Of a stretch of DNA of 64,000 nt, positions 48,081 to 60,160 are shown piece by piece. A program made the position numbers and the translations under genes. Origin of the DNA: Calcarisporiella thermophila CBS 279.70 (lineage: Eukaryota; Calcarisporiellomycota); assembly GCF_041956535.1 (NCBI RefSeq), contig NW_027192215.1, positions 365,179-429,178 of the forward strand, given 5' to 3'. Every line of letters begins with the position of its first letter. Position 1 is the stretch's first letter. The notes beneath the pieces are model-generated. The model worked only from the letters and a program-made list of their open reading frames with translations, made no database searches and was not told the DNA's origin.

Positions 48081-50874
48081 CTTTTCCTTGTTTTGATCTT
48101 TCATTAGAGTTTACAAGCAATTAGCTTTTGATCTCTACATTCAAAAGTATAGTGCTTAATTACTAAATACTTGCGATTGGCAATCTCATGACAATTGCAC
48201 CTTTAAAATGAGATTCCTTGTGTTTTGCCCTGAAAATTTGTGTAAGTTGTACAGCTATTTTATTACAAATACACTATTTAACCCTTAGGGTCTGCTTAGC
48301 TATTGATGAAATTCTTTTTGGCACCAAATCTCCCTAGGGGCATGGGGATTGAGTGATATTTATGGAGCCCACTTACTTGCAAGGAACCGAAATAAATGGT
48401 AATTCTGAGACATAGAAATACTGTACGAAGGGGTTATAATTCTGGCAAAATACCATTGACCCTAGGGTTACAAATGCTTTTCAATTTTCTATAGAATGAC
48501 ACCATTTTAAGATTGAGTTTTTCTGTTTGTATAGTAGCCGAATAAAGCCTGTTCTACCTAGGATAAATGAGGCGTTGAGTTTTCCACGAGTAAGTTTAGA
48601 AATATTGGATAATACAACCATGCTTGAGCTCATCGACGTTGCTCAGAAGCAAGAGGGAGGTAGGCTTATAGACCGGAGTGCATGAACAAAGCTCAGGCTA
48701 AAATGGCTCTCGGGGGAATGAGAGCCTTTCCATCCTTGTAAATTTTTTTTTGCAATATCGAAACCCCAATTCAATATGTATTATAGCCTGTTAATGGAGT
48801 TAAATTATCTAGCATTTCCAGCTGCCAACTGACAGTTGTTAAGCTTTCTTTCAGTGATTAAATATGACTGCTTCGTGTAGTTCTGTTAGTTGATATTCCT
48901 ATGAGTATTATCGGCAAACTAAAAATAAACCCTAAGGTAGATCACTATCTCATGTGACCCGGAAAATATTCAAGTGAAAAAAACTATAAATTCTTGGAGA
49001 GGCCAGTCAACTCTTGTGTCACTATTGACGGAATATACAGTGCATCGCCTTGTTTTTTACCGCTGAGTATGCCAATGATGCAATCAAGTCTGTTTTGTAT
49101 TATGAAGGAACACAGTACCTCTGTTCCAACCTGTGTCCCAAGATGAGTCACATTGCATTATGATCACTTGGAAGAATTTACCAAAATCGATGTGATATCG
49201 AAATGATATATGTCGAAATGATATACTAGGAAAAAGAACTGGTACCTCTATGGCTCAACAAAGCAATAGTGATTCAATGAATTAATATTATTAACGTTGG
49301 GTTAACCTAAACCAACTTTGAAATGGCACCGGCAAAATTTTGCATAAGAATATATCAAAATTGCAAGGAGATGATAGTGAATTGTGCGCCAACCACTGTA
49401 CACTGCTCATTTAAGCCATTACTCGAGGATCTATCCCTTCGTAATATCACGAAACAATTCTTGTGCTCGAATCTAATTATCAGAGTTTTGTTCAGCTTGT
49501 AATTATGTGATGCTCACGTCGTGAAATGGAATTGCGTACCACATGCTGGTTGTGAATTTTTTATAGTAGCATTCAGACAATAAAGAAAAAAAAAATTTTT
49601 CAATCAGTTTTTACATGTTTGACATCAAATATTATGTTATATACTAGTAAAGTTTTTATTTAGACATCTTATGTCGACCTAATCAATAAGCATTCTATCA
49701 TGTTGCTATTTTAAATCAATTTAAATTTCGGATATATTTTGCTTAGATAATTCTGCTAGCTTAGTCGGAATTTACTTCAACACGTGGAACCATACCTCCT
49801 TACATCTGCTAAAGTTGGCAAGTGTTACAGTACTTTTGGTGATACCTATATTTTACAAATATACTGTATGAAATATAGGGGAGACTAAAAGAGATGGAAA
49901 TTGCAAATGCTGTTAAGGATCCAGTAACGGATGAAAGGCCAGGAAGTTCAGAGCATATACAAAGAAAGGACTGTAATGAGGCTAGCAACTGGTGAAAATA
50001 AAAAAAGAGTATTCTGATGTGCTGTCGTCTTATATGGGCAAGTAAGTTGTTGATAATTCGTCTATAATATTGGGAAAAGAAGGAATATCTACACCCATCC
50101 TTATTTTTCATACTACAGTATATTACAGTATCTGACATTGTATATTCAACATAACACCACAAACATAGTTAATAAGCATATCCAAATATATTCGCGGGAT
50201 ATAATACACTCTATCCCATCGTGCATTATAGAAAAATGAGATTTACTATAGAAATAGACTGATAAATTTTTCAATATTCATAAGAGGTTTATTCATTACC
50301 ATCGAATCAAGCTAGGTACGAAGAAATAAAAGCAGACTGTAAAATTTACCCCTATTAAAATATAAGTTTTCTATATAAATGAATGCCCTTCTAAAAGGAT
50401 ATTTCCTCGGTAGTTTTAATACTAGCTCTCTCCCTTTAATAATGAGTTCATTTCTAGTTATTTTATCAGTTATTTTCTGGTTATGGCGCAATTCACCACT
50501 TAAATTCCCATCGAGAACACAAATAATAGGATGATTATGCAATGAATACAGATTTCATCTCCTATAGTTAGACTAACGGTCGCTATAAATTATGCTTGGC
50601 GAGCATCGCATTATCCTTCGCAGTAATATCTGAACTTCTAGACCTATTCTTGCAAGATATCACAAATATACCAGTGCGGCTATGAAAACTATCATTTAAC
50701 ATTAAGCTTCGACATACCACCGATATGCGGAATCTATTCCCTTTCAACCTCTTGACAGATCAACCGATTCAGGTAAACAGGAGAATGTATAGGAACGAAT
50801 ACATTTCCTGTTAGCTTAGATTAGCCTTCACAGGCTCGGCCAATGCCCTTTAGGCATCGTGCCCAAGGTTGTCT

Positions 50875-50894
50875 NNNNNNNNNNNNNNNNNNNN
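50875..50894. other. Assembly gap (20 N)
   Basis: Twenty unknown bases inside a GC-richer palindromic stretch at the left side of the DIRS-like element. Confidence 0.99.
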
Positions 50895-51105
50895 CCCTGG
50901 ATGGTATCTGCTCCTTCGGAGCCCAAATCGTGCTTTATTCATAGTTACAGAAAATAATAATAAAACATAAAAAAGTATAAAATTGAAGTAAAATATTAGT
51001 CAAATTTTTCCAAATTGCTGTTTTTAGAAGTAATTGTAAAAAGTAATAATACTGAAAACAAAGTTATTTAAAAACAGTGTCTGCTCTGCCAAGAGCTGGA
51101 GCACT

Positions 51106-53069
51106 ATGACGGTCCAAGAGGGGGTAAGAATACAATTCGAAAAATTACCACCCGAGGAGCCAGTAAGTCAATTTCACCTATCCAACCACGACCTACAGGC
51201 ATTAGACAAAGCAGTGGAAGAATTCTTAAAAGACGACGTCATAGAGAAAGCGAGTCCAAAAGCAAATGGCTTCCTATCCAATCTTTTTCCAAAGCGAGAA
51301 AAGACAAAAATACGGCCACTCCTGGACCTACGACGGATAAACCGATACATACAGTACCAACATTTCAAGATGGAAAGATTACCAACCATACGAGACATGA
51401 TCCAACCGGGAGACTACCTGATCAAGGTCAATCTGAGCAATGCATACCTAACAATACCGGTTCACCCGAAGAGCAGACCATATCTCTCGTTCAAACATCA
51501 AGGGGAGACGTACTCGTTCAAAGCGATGCCGTTCGGCTAGCTTCAGCTCCACGCATTTTCTCGAAACTAATGAAGGATGTATTAGAGCCATTAAGGAAAC
51601 AGGGTCTTCGCCTAACGTATTACCTCGACGACATCTGTTTAATGAATCAATCAGAAGCCCAAGCAAAGAATCAAGCACGGCTACTGATAGAGCATCTCCA
51701 AGCACTCGGCTTTATAATCAACGAAAAGAAATCGGAATTGAAGCCGAAGAAGCAACAGATATTCCTGGGGTTCGAAATCAACACAGAAACCATGGATATC
51801 AAGCTCCCAAAAGAAAAAATCGCGCGAATCAGACAAGATATAAAATCCGCAAAGGCAAAACCGAGGACAGCGAGGCAAATAGCGTCACTAGCTGGACTTT
51901 TAGCATCGACAGCACCCGCAGTGAGGCCAGCGTTCATCTTTCAACGGCACTTACAAAGAGACCTCGCAAAGCACCTTCAAAGAACCAATCAAGGATGGGA
52001 GAAGGTGATACCACTCTCAAAAGAAACGATAGAAGATTTGAAGAAGTGGGAAAACCTCCTAGACGTTCACAAGGGCTTACAAGTAAGAATTTCACCGCCG
52101 GACGAAACAGTGAACATAATGACAGGCGCATCAGGAACAGGATGGGGGATAGTGAGCATGCACCTAACAACACATGGCCGATGGACAGACCAAGAGAGAA
52201 AAACATCATCGAACCAGAAAGAGCTGCGGGCTATCCTCTTCGCTTTAAAGCTCCACACCAAACACTGGGAGAACAAACACATAAGGATCAAGACAGACAA
52301 CAAAACAGCTGTGGCCTATATCCAAAACCAGGGGGGTACGGTGAGTTTACCGTTAGTAGACATAGCCACAGAGATATGGGAAATCTGCTTGAGACACAAT
52401 ATTCAAATAACAGCAGAATACCTCCCAGGCAAACAAAACGCAGAGGCAGACAGGGAGAGCCGCCGGAAATCATCCCAACACGAATGGCAACTACCGGAAG
52501 AAGCATGGAGATTCATCAACAGGAACTGGGGAGAGAGAACAATAGATCTCTTTGCTTCACGCAACAACACGAAGCACCCACGATTCTTCAGTATGAAGCC
52601 AGACCCAGACGCCGAGGTAATCAGTGCCCTCTCGTAAAGATGGCCAACCAAAGGAGCCTACGCCAACCCACCGTGGATTCTACTCCCCAGAATTCTCAGA
52701 GAGATTTCGCTAAGAGAACTGGAAGAGATAGTGGTGATAACCCCCAACTGGACGACACAACCATGGATAGCACAAGCCCTAAATCTGACTATCCAACAAC
52801 CAGTTATCCTAGATCTTCAACACCTGAACTCACCAAGAGCACTCCCACGACACCCAGCACAGGTAATCGCATGGAAATTATCAGGCATGCATTCGAAACA
52901 CAGAGAGTTTTGGAGAAAGCAATTGAGATCATCTCCAAGAGAGAAAGGGCAACTACTGGGAAGCATCACAATTCAGCGTGGGAAAAACCCACATCATGGT
53001 ACAAAACGAATGATAGAGATACATGCGAGAACAACTTGCCTACGACCTCAATGTTTCTTACAGAAATAA
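51106..53069 (+). pseudogene. Reverse transcriptase-RNase H polyprotein remnant (DIRS type)
   Basis: The frame from 51106 shows RT motifs (KIRPLLDLRRIN, HFKMERLPTIRDM) up to MPFG, where a one-base loss at about 51538 brings in a stop. The frame continues from about 51541 with the SAPRIFSK and YLDD (51621-51632) RT motifs, a thumb-like region, and RNase H (NQKELRAI, KTDNKTAVAYI, LPGKQNAEAD). A DLFASRNNTKHP motif follows that is typical of DIRS RNase H ends. A TAA at 52635-52637 interrupts it and the frame continues to 53069. Key residues are also lost: the first RT catalytic Asp position is Asn (VNLSNAY, codon 51430-51432), and the first RNase H Asp is Gly (TGAS, codon 52125-52127). The copy is dead as an enzyme gene. 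Confidence 0.85.
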
Positions 53070-53377
53070 CACCACTAGAAGATACAGAACCATGTCCCGT
53101 GGGAGCAGCGCACCTATACATACCTCAAGCACAAGAGACTTCAATCGATTATTATGACTTTCTGACTTTTTTTACCACAACCCGCAAAACCCCAACTCCT
53201 GCAACTGGGGATACGATAACAAGATGGATCACAGAAATGCTGCCTGAATGCGGCACCCTAGCAACGGCCCACTCAACCAGAAGCACCACACCATCTCACG
53301 TGTTAGTACAAGGCGCTCCATTGGAAGCTATACTCGAAGCAGAGATAACTTTACGACGAAACACCATCCAGGGAGAC
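53040..53377 (+). pseudogene. Tyrosine recombinase C-terminal part (DIRS type), cut by an assembly gap
   Basis: In a frame different from the RT frame, the stretch before the gap reads PCPVGAAHLYI, YYDFLTFF, TGDTITRWITEMLPECG, AHSTRSTTPSHVLVQGAPLEAIL. This is the tyrosine-recombinase core ending with the HxxR motif (His at 53270, Arg at 53279). The catalytic Tyr would lie about 30 residues further on, inside the N-gap. The upstream part of this frame overlaps the RT-RNase H remnant, as is usual in DIRS elements. Confidence 0.75.
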
Positions 53378-54180
53378 NNNNNNNNNNNNNNNNNNNNNNN
53401 NNNNNNNNNNNNNNNNNNNNNNNNNNNNNNNNNNNNNNNNNNNNNNNNNNNNNNNNNNNNNNNNNNNNNNNNNNNNNNNNNNNNNNNNNNNNNNNNNNNN
53501 NNNNNNNNNNNNNNNNNNNNNNNNNNNNNNNNNNNNNNNNNNNNNNNNNNNNNNNNNNNNNNNNNNNNNNNNNNNNNNNNNNNNNNNNNNNNNNNNNNNN
53601 NNNNNNNNNNNNNNNNNNNNNNNNNNNNNNNNNNNNNNNNNNNNNNNNNNNNNNNNNNNNNNNNNNNNNNNNNNNNNNNNNNNNNNNNNNNNNNNNNNNN
53701 NNNNNNNNNNNNNNNNNNNNNNNNNNNNNNNNNNNNNNNNNNNNNNNNNNNNNNNNNNNNNNNNNNNNNNNNNNNNNNNNNNNNNNNNNNNNNNNNNNNN
53801 NNNNNNNNNNNNNNNNNNNNNNNNNNNNNNNNNNNNNNNNNNNNNNNNNNNNNNNNNNNNNNNNNNNNNNNNNNNNNNNNNNNNNNNNNNNNNNNNNNNN
53901 NNNNNNNNNNNNNNNNNNNNNNNNNNNNNNNNNNNNNNNNNNNNNNNNNNNNNNNNNNNNNNNNNNNNNNNNNNNNNNNNNNNNNNNNNNNNNNNNNNNN
54001 NNNNNNNNNNNNNNNNNNNNNNNNNNNNNNNNNNNNNNNNNNNNNNNNNNNNNNNNNNNNNNNNNNNNNNNNNNNNNNNNNNNNNNNNNNNNNNNNNNNN
54101 NNNNNNNNNNNNNNNNNNNNNNNNNNNNNNNNNNNNNNNNNNNNNNNNNNNNNNNNNNNNNNNNNNNNNNNNNNNNNNNN
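53378..54180. other. Assembly gap (N) at the right end of the DIRS-like element
   Basis: 803 unknown bases covering the recombinase active-site Tyr and the right terminus. Confidence 0.99.
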
Positions 54181-54653
54181 CTTCGTTCCCCTTGGGCTCT
54201 CGCCCAAAGGGAAATAGAAGGATTAAGTTCTTCTTCTTGGACTCGAGTACTCAATATTAATTCATATATTGGTTAAATCTTCACGTAGAAGAAAGTCCTG
54301 AACTCTTTTTCATAAGCCTATATTCCTAAGCCATTTTGCTCAAGATGGCGCATAATCTAGGCGCAAGTAGGAGATACAATACATTTACATGTAGCTATCT
54401 TTACAAATAAAGGTGGGTCTTGAAATAAGAATTCATATTAATCATCTTTTCATTATGAAAATATCATATACAAAATAATTTTGATAGTAAGAAACAACCG
54501 TCCCACAAGATTTACAACAAAAGAGAAAGCTGCAAATGCACTTTTTGTTCTAACGTTTATAAACATTAAATAAAATTACAGGTAAAATTGGGAAATAAAA
54601 TAGGAAGCGGTGTTAAAAAGTCCATATGAGTTCCGCTTCTATTTTATGATCAC
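54181..54653. other. Intergenic, right flank of the retroelement
   Basis: The first 45 bases contain an imperfect hairpin (CCTTGGGC TCTC GCCCAAAGG), possibly the element end. The rest is AT-rich 3' flank of the transcription factor gene. Confidence 0.4.
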
Positions 54654-56561
54654 TCATGGCTTTATCTCCTTCAATGTCTCCATGAGCTCATAGGAAAGCC
54701 ATTGCTCTACTACTCCGCTTGTGGCGGTCATCGTGCGCAACAACCGAAGCGTTTCTACAAGGTTTTGGAAGCAAATTCGCCGTATTCTCTTACTGGGATG
54801 TATCTTTGCAATGACTTTACTCAGCTTGCAAATTTCGTGAGTGTGAATGAAGGGTGAGTATTCACACCAAGATTGGTTACGGATTGCCTCCTGTAAGATT
54901 CGAATAAGATTGAAGAGCCCCTGTTGGATAATACGAAAAGAAAGTGAGCTTGGGCAACAGATGTCCGCGACAAAGTCGATAGTCCTTCCTCACCTTGGTA
55001 TATTCCTCATAGGCTTTCCTCTGTAATTGCTGCATCAGCTCGGTGTCCAATCTCTTCGCAGGCGCATTTGATACTATAAACTGTTGCCACAGGTTGCACC
55101 AGTAGAGCCAGAAATCAGATCCGATCTCGAAGGTGAGTGAGCCTCGAAAACCTATACTGGGATATTGTTGCATTATTTTCCGGTGCTCTTGCTGTAGAAA
55201 TGCGGACAAAACAAAAAGATCTAGCATGATGGCATCGTCAGAGAGTGACCAGTCTATCTCTGCTATTTTGGACATTTTGTCGCATAGCGCCAAGTCCATC
55301 TGGAAGAGTAGCTGGTAAATCACGGGTTAGATCCCTTCAGTAGGTATCTAGTAGACTTGTAGAATATTCACCAGGAAATTTTTGTATTTTTCTCCGTCCG
55401 TCTCCCGCAAAGTTGGTTTGGGTGAATTGCGTATAACATTTAAATCGATGGTGACCGACTTTCCTCCGACATAAACAAACCAGAGCTCATATTTACAGAC
55501 AGTGCACCTGAGAAGAGAAGAAAGAAAAAATGAGAGATTTGTCATGTATGGGAGAAGAGAATGAGGGGGTAGAGGTGCAATATGAAACATAGTGAAATTT
55601 CTCGAGGATCATTTGAAAAATTAACTCACCAGATTCTTACTTGGAACTCTCTCTGAGTTGGATTGATTTCGTGCGGATTCTCTTTATCCATTTTAAGTGC
55701 GAGTGCCATTAAAGCAGCCTGTTTATAGTATGTATAGGTATCCTCTATTCGCCCAAAGACTCGCATACAACTTGCCATATTGAGAAAGGCGAGAACAGCC
55801 TGAGGGGTCGGAGTATCAAACACAGATTCCAAAGAGGATCTCGCCTGGCTCAGCAAACCTCCTACCATACTATATAATGATTTTGTCATCGGGGTCTGCT
55901 TGTGCGCCAGAACAAGATGCGCAGCCGAAAAAGCAATGGCTGTATTAACCAAAGAAGGGTCGAGTTTATCGCGATAGTATTCCTCTAAAAATTCTGTGCA
56001 TTCTGGGTGGTGTAGTGGAAAGAAGCACTCGCTTGTATAAATATGGAAGAGTTGGTCCGCAAACTGACAATGAAGTGGCAATGGTCTAACAGGCAGCATT
56101 AGGTCATTATTTTTAAACGGTTGGGGAAACTCGCGTATTCTAAAGAGGGTGCAGCGGTTGGACCGTGGAAAGTCCTCATTAGCACTGGAGATCTGGGTAA
56201 GAAAAGGGAATTCATTTGGGAGACTGGAATCGCTAGCATACTGAGCAGAGAGCAAGTTAAGGAGATCGCCAAGCGAATTAAGTGTGAGCTGGAATCGGAG
56301 GCCATCTCCGGATAGAAGTGCTACATTTGGATCAAGGTTACTCTGTACCCGAGCTGAGACCATGTTGGAGCTATTATCTCGTGAAGCGGAGGTGTTTGAC
56401 TTCTTTACTAGCGCATAGTCATCAGAATGAAGAGAATTCGTAGCATTAGGATTTAGTTCATTGGTAATGATCCTCTCTATCCTGGACATCTGGGAGGAGA
56501 GATCCGAAAGCTGCGTGGAGAGTGTCCAGTAGTGCGAATGCATGTCATCCCATTTCTCGCT
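54654..56561 (-). CDS. Fungal-specific transcription factor (middle homology region), N terminus unresolved
   Basis: Minus-strand exons 55630-56561, 55372-55507, 54994-55311 and 54654-54920 join in phase to about 550 codons. The first begins after an acceptor (TTGGTAG) with SEKWDDMHSHYW, then a coiled-coil-like linker (LSTQLSDLSSQMSRIERIITNEL). The fungal_trans/MHR domain follows: LPLHCQFADQLFHIYTSECFFPLHHP, AFSAAHLVLAHKQ, SLYSMVGGLLSQARSSLE, AVLAFLNMASCMRVFGRIEDTYTYYKQAALMALAL, then VCKYELWFVYVGGKSVTIDL. The C-terminal region is helical. The linker and MHR order is that of Zn2Cys6 regulators, so a Zn cluster is expected in upstream exons (56570-57000). I found only a suggestive CGCSGDQPRACKT stretch near 56900 and no complete six-Cys motif. 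The factor may therefore lack DNA-binding ability or have unusual upstream exons. The MFS transporter gene lies upstream in the same orientation. Confidence 0.75.
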
Positions 56562-58347
56562 CTACCAAGAAAACCACGGGGGAAAATCGACGCTTTCAAA
56601 CTCCACGGCTTTCAAATTTAGTCTGACCTTTTAAGTACTCTTTGTCAGCGCTTGCTCTGGGTTGAAAAAGCTTACGAGCTCTAGGCAGGATTGCTGTAGC
56701 AGAAACAAAGTTCGCACACGACGCCGCTCAATAGTGAGTTTGAAGAAAGGAGAAATCGGGCTATGCTGTGCCGAAGCCTGTAGCCACCGGAGGGGTTCCG
56801 CTGTTCCGAGCCCTTTCCACGGCCGGCTTTTTTTCGCCCATTTCTCGTTTTGCGTTCCACCCATAAGCCTTGAGCTCTTTCTCAGGGTCTTACAAGCTCG
56901 AGGCTGGTCACCCGAACAGCCACAAATCTGAGTTAAACAAATACACTCTAATTCAAATCAAGATTTAAGCCAAGATTGCAGATATTTAGCCCTGAACCTT
57001 TCTTGGATAGTATAGGATGTGCAAAGTACTGAGAATGCCTTGCTATCATGAAGGCATGAGCCTGTCCACTAGTACAGTAAACACAATCCACAAATTGCGT
57101 TTTTAAAGGAAGATATACTTTGACATTTGACAGTAGGTCTAATACCCTTACTTTATCCTCTATTTTCAAACTGTGTAAACTCTATATTAAATTTCATGGC
57201 ATTCTAGTTAATGCCGATATTTTACAGTTTGTAAGACGTCACACCTTTATCTACTACTCTCTCATCAAAGGATCCATGGTGATAGATGGGATGTGACCAT
57301 CACATCTCTATGCCATTCTCATGAAGTGCATGTTCGACCTTATGTCTGCAAAGTTGGAACAAGGATACTGATTCAATGGCCTTGTTTGGTATGGTTTGTC
57401 CGTTCTGTATCATGTAGAATAGTTCTCACGGCCCAGTGCATATTTTCAGGAGTCTACAAATTTCCCTATTTAGAGCATTGGACGATATTAATTTCTTGTT
57501 ACCTCGGATAGTGATGAGGGTAGATTAGAAGCAGCAGAGATTACTGGAGCATATTGAGGCGATGTCTGGCTTAATCTATGGCATGCATGATTCTCATTCC
57601 TGTATGACAGATGCACCTAAACAAAGAAAGATGTATATTTGCCGGGGCAAAGACGTTCCACAAAGCATATACGTCTATAAAATCAAGATAAGCAATTCTA
57701 TTAAACATTGTAACGCTGAGATAATAGGAAAAAAATGACACCAGATTATACACTATGTTCTATAGGAATAGCAGCGCTCGCAAGGTTCTGCATCGAAAGT
57801 GTGTGTGGTATCACAAAAAAAATCTGGAAATAGCGTGCTTCAAGATTGAGGATTTCTCAGAATGCGTCATGTATGCACAGTCAAAAATACGTCTTGGCTG
57901 AAAATATGGCCTGATTAAGTTTGGAATTCGCAGCTCCGACGTACGTCCTCTTTTCGATCCGTTGCTCTAAAACAACTGTAAGAGAAAAATTGCACCATCT
58001 GCCCTCTATCTTTGGCAAATGAACATTCACTAGCCCTCATTTTTCAGAAGGTTATGGCTCCGATAGTTATAGGTGATACTTGGTCTAGAGATCTTCTTAT
58101 CATAAAATAAATATTATATAGATGCATTTATTATATAGTGGTTGAACAAAACTGTATATTTGGGCTGGTATCGAGACTAATTATTCTTATTGAATTAGTA
58201 TTATAGAGTAGTGCTACATTAACTAAGCAGGTCATCAATGTGCTCGAGCAGCTAAGACGCAGATGCTCATCCTGATTTCCTGGTCCTACAGAGAAGCTTC
58301 CGTTACATTTTTTCCCCAAGATCCGATAACACATATGTAGAGAGCTT
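56562..58347. other. Upstream region of the transcription factor; possible missing N-terminal exons
   Basis: 56570-56945 is GC-rich and, on the minus strand, may hold the unresolved 5' exon(s) of the transcription factor, including a CGCSGDQPRACKT stretch. From 56950 to 58347 it is AT-rich and without coding signal. Confidence 0.4.
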
Positions 58348-60160
58348 TTAGCTCGGCGTATTGATCGTGACCTCGCTATGGGAATGTTGCGGCTTTTCCG
58401 TTTCCACTTCTACATTCTCAGGTTTGTTCCCTCTCAATGGCACATGCTTTAGGCCACAAATCACCAAAAATCCAAACACCGTGATGCCTGCCAACACTCT
58501 GAATGCCAATTGAATGGCTTCCACGTAAGCATTGATTATTATTTCCCGTTGATCTTGTGAGAGATGGGCAAGAGCTTCCGGGTTCAAATCATTCATTGTC
58601 ACCTGAAATCCTGGCATTTGCTGGATAATGTGGTTCTGAAACGCGTTGTTCGTAATAGAGCCGATTAGCGGCAGGCATATGCAACCGCCAAGATTCGCCA
58701 TGGTGGTGGCGACAGCAGTCACCGTTCCGACATCCTTGTCATCTACGCCTGCTTGTACAGCGATGAGTTGCGTTTGAACGGCGAAACCAAGTCCAGCGCC
58801 CCCAATCAATAGATAGCCTATTTCCTGCCCTAAGCTGCTAGAGCGTGAAAGGGTTGAAGTGAGGCCCATTGAGATGGCCAAAACTCCCATCCCAATAATG
58901 CAGAGCGAGCGGTAGGATCCAGTTCGCTTGACGATAAATGTGGCGAGGGTGGAAAAAATAAATGCACCAAAAAGGAATGGAAAGAGATGCACACCCGAAA
59001 TGATGGCGGAGGTGTTGCGAGCAAGCTGGAAGAATAGAGGGATGTAAAAGACGACTCCGAACTAATAAGGATAGAGTAGGATATGAAATCAAACGCAAAC
59101 AATAATAAATTTAAGATACATTTAGGAAATATTTTTTGATCTTACCAGACTGAAGAACAAGGTGCACCTAGTGACCATGATAATTGGGAAATTTCTGTAC
59201 TTCCAACGCAGCAGTCTCAATGGCAATAGCGGTTCGGTCGCGAAATAATGCTCCACTAATATAAAAATGACTATACCCACTACGGTTGCAACAAGCAACC
59301 CCACTACTACTCCGCTGTTCCATGCGAACTCAGTTCCCCCCCAAGTCATGGCAAGTAGAAAAGTCACCAAAAATACCACCATCGAGATCATCCCAAGGAA
59401 ATCTATGCGCTTAATCTTCTCTTGCAAAGAACCGCCCGGTATTGGCAAGTGTAGATACCGAACCAGCGTGAAGGTGACAAATGGAAGCGTAATCAGATTT
59501 ATCCAAAAACACCATCTCCATGACACTGCATCGGAAAACACACCTCCAATAAATGGTCCCAATCCGTCTGTAACTACAAACACAATATTGATAAGATTCA
59601 TATACGTAGGTCTCTCTCTCTCGGTTGTTATATCTGCAAGGATAATGATCGTCACGCTCAGCAGTCCACCACCACCTATTCCGGCAATAGTTCGCCCCAA
59701 AATCAATGTCAGCATAGTAGGAGCCGCAGCACAAATGACACTTCCGATCACAAAGACCCAAACACACCACAACATCACGATTTTACGGCCAAAGATATCG
59801 CTGAGCTTGCCGTAGAGAGGCTGAATCGAGGTGGAGGTAAGCAGATAAGGGGTAGTGATCCATGCGATTAATTCGAATGAATTGAACTCTGCTGCAATTT
59901 TTGGCTGGGCTGTGGCGACTATGGTTTGATCAAGTGCGTAGAGGAACGACGAAATGCCGAGACTACAAAAGTACATCAAGGTTTAATTATCATGTCAACT
60001 AGAAATGAAAATCATTTTCATGGCCGAATCTGAACAATACAAACCCTAACAAAAGTAAGAATAACTGAAGCCTAGGCATATCTGAGGCGTACACCTTAAT
60101 GTCATTTTGCGTTTTTGGGAGCTTCTCTTCTCCCCCTTCAAGTCTGATTGAATCGGCCAT
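58348..60160 (-). CDS. MFS transporter, DHA2 family (14 TM), drug/toxin exporter-like
   Basis: Proton-coupled exporter of the plasma or vacuolar membrane. Minus-strand exons 60045-60160, 59146-59962 and 58348-59061 give 548 aa. After a short cytosolic N terminus (ADSIRLEGGEEK) comes TM1 with LYALDQTIVATAQPKIAAEF (DHA2 motif D1). Then PLYGKLSDIFGRK (motif A, loop 2-3), LGRTIAGIGGGGLLSV (motif B), and GPFIGGVFSDAVSWRWCFWINL (motif C and its extension), with seven or more hydrophobic segments on each side of the central loop. The order of motifs and length fit the 14-TM multidrug/mycotoxin/siderophore exporter group. A transcription factor gene lies downstream and a PIN-type carrier upstream, all on the same strand. 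Substrate unknown. Confidence 0.92.

Larger units (their letters stand above)
47956..51105. other. Gene-poor region upstream of fungalysin C and left flank of the DIRS-like element
   Basis: AT-rich with no coherent gene. The promoter of copy C occupies the first 150 bp. Near 50830-50935 the sequence becomes GC-richer with small palindromic pieces (GCCCTTTAGGCATCGTGCCC, CTCCTTCGGAGC) on both sides of a 20-N gap at 50875-50894; this may be the left terminal region of the retroelement. Confidence 0.45.
50820..54240 (+). mobile_element. Degenerate DIRS-type (tyrosine recombinase) retrotransposon, two N-gaps
   Basis: The order RT, RNase H, then tyrosine recombinase, with no integrase, aspartic protease or LTRs in sight, identifies the DIRS order. 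RT spans about 51130-51900, RNase H about 52060-52600 and the recombinase about 53060-53377, continuing into the gap at 53378-54180. GC-richer palindromic pieces near 50840-50935 and at 54181-54225 (CCCCTTGGGC...GCCCAAAGGG) may belong to the ends. Borders are approximate, and I found no clear inverted terminal repeat pair. The coding region is broken several times, so this copy is not autonomous. Confidence 0.75.

Noticed and set aside
51995-54217. 740-codon open frame running through the DIRS element
   Set aside because: Most of it is the alternative frame of the RT/RNase H remnant or Ns; only its end (about 53040-53377) is meaningful, as the recombinase.
59267-59815. 182-codon plus-strand frame
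   Set aside because: Antisense of the MFS transporter's membrane segments.
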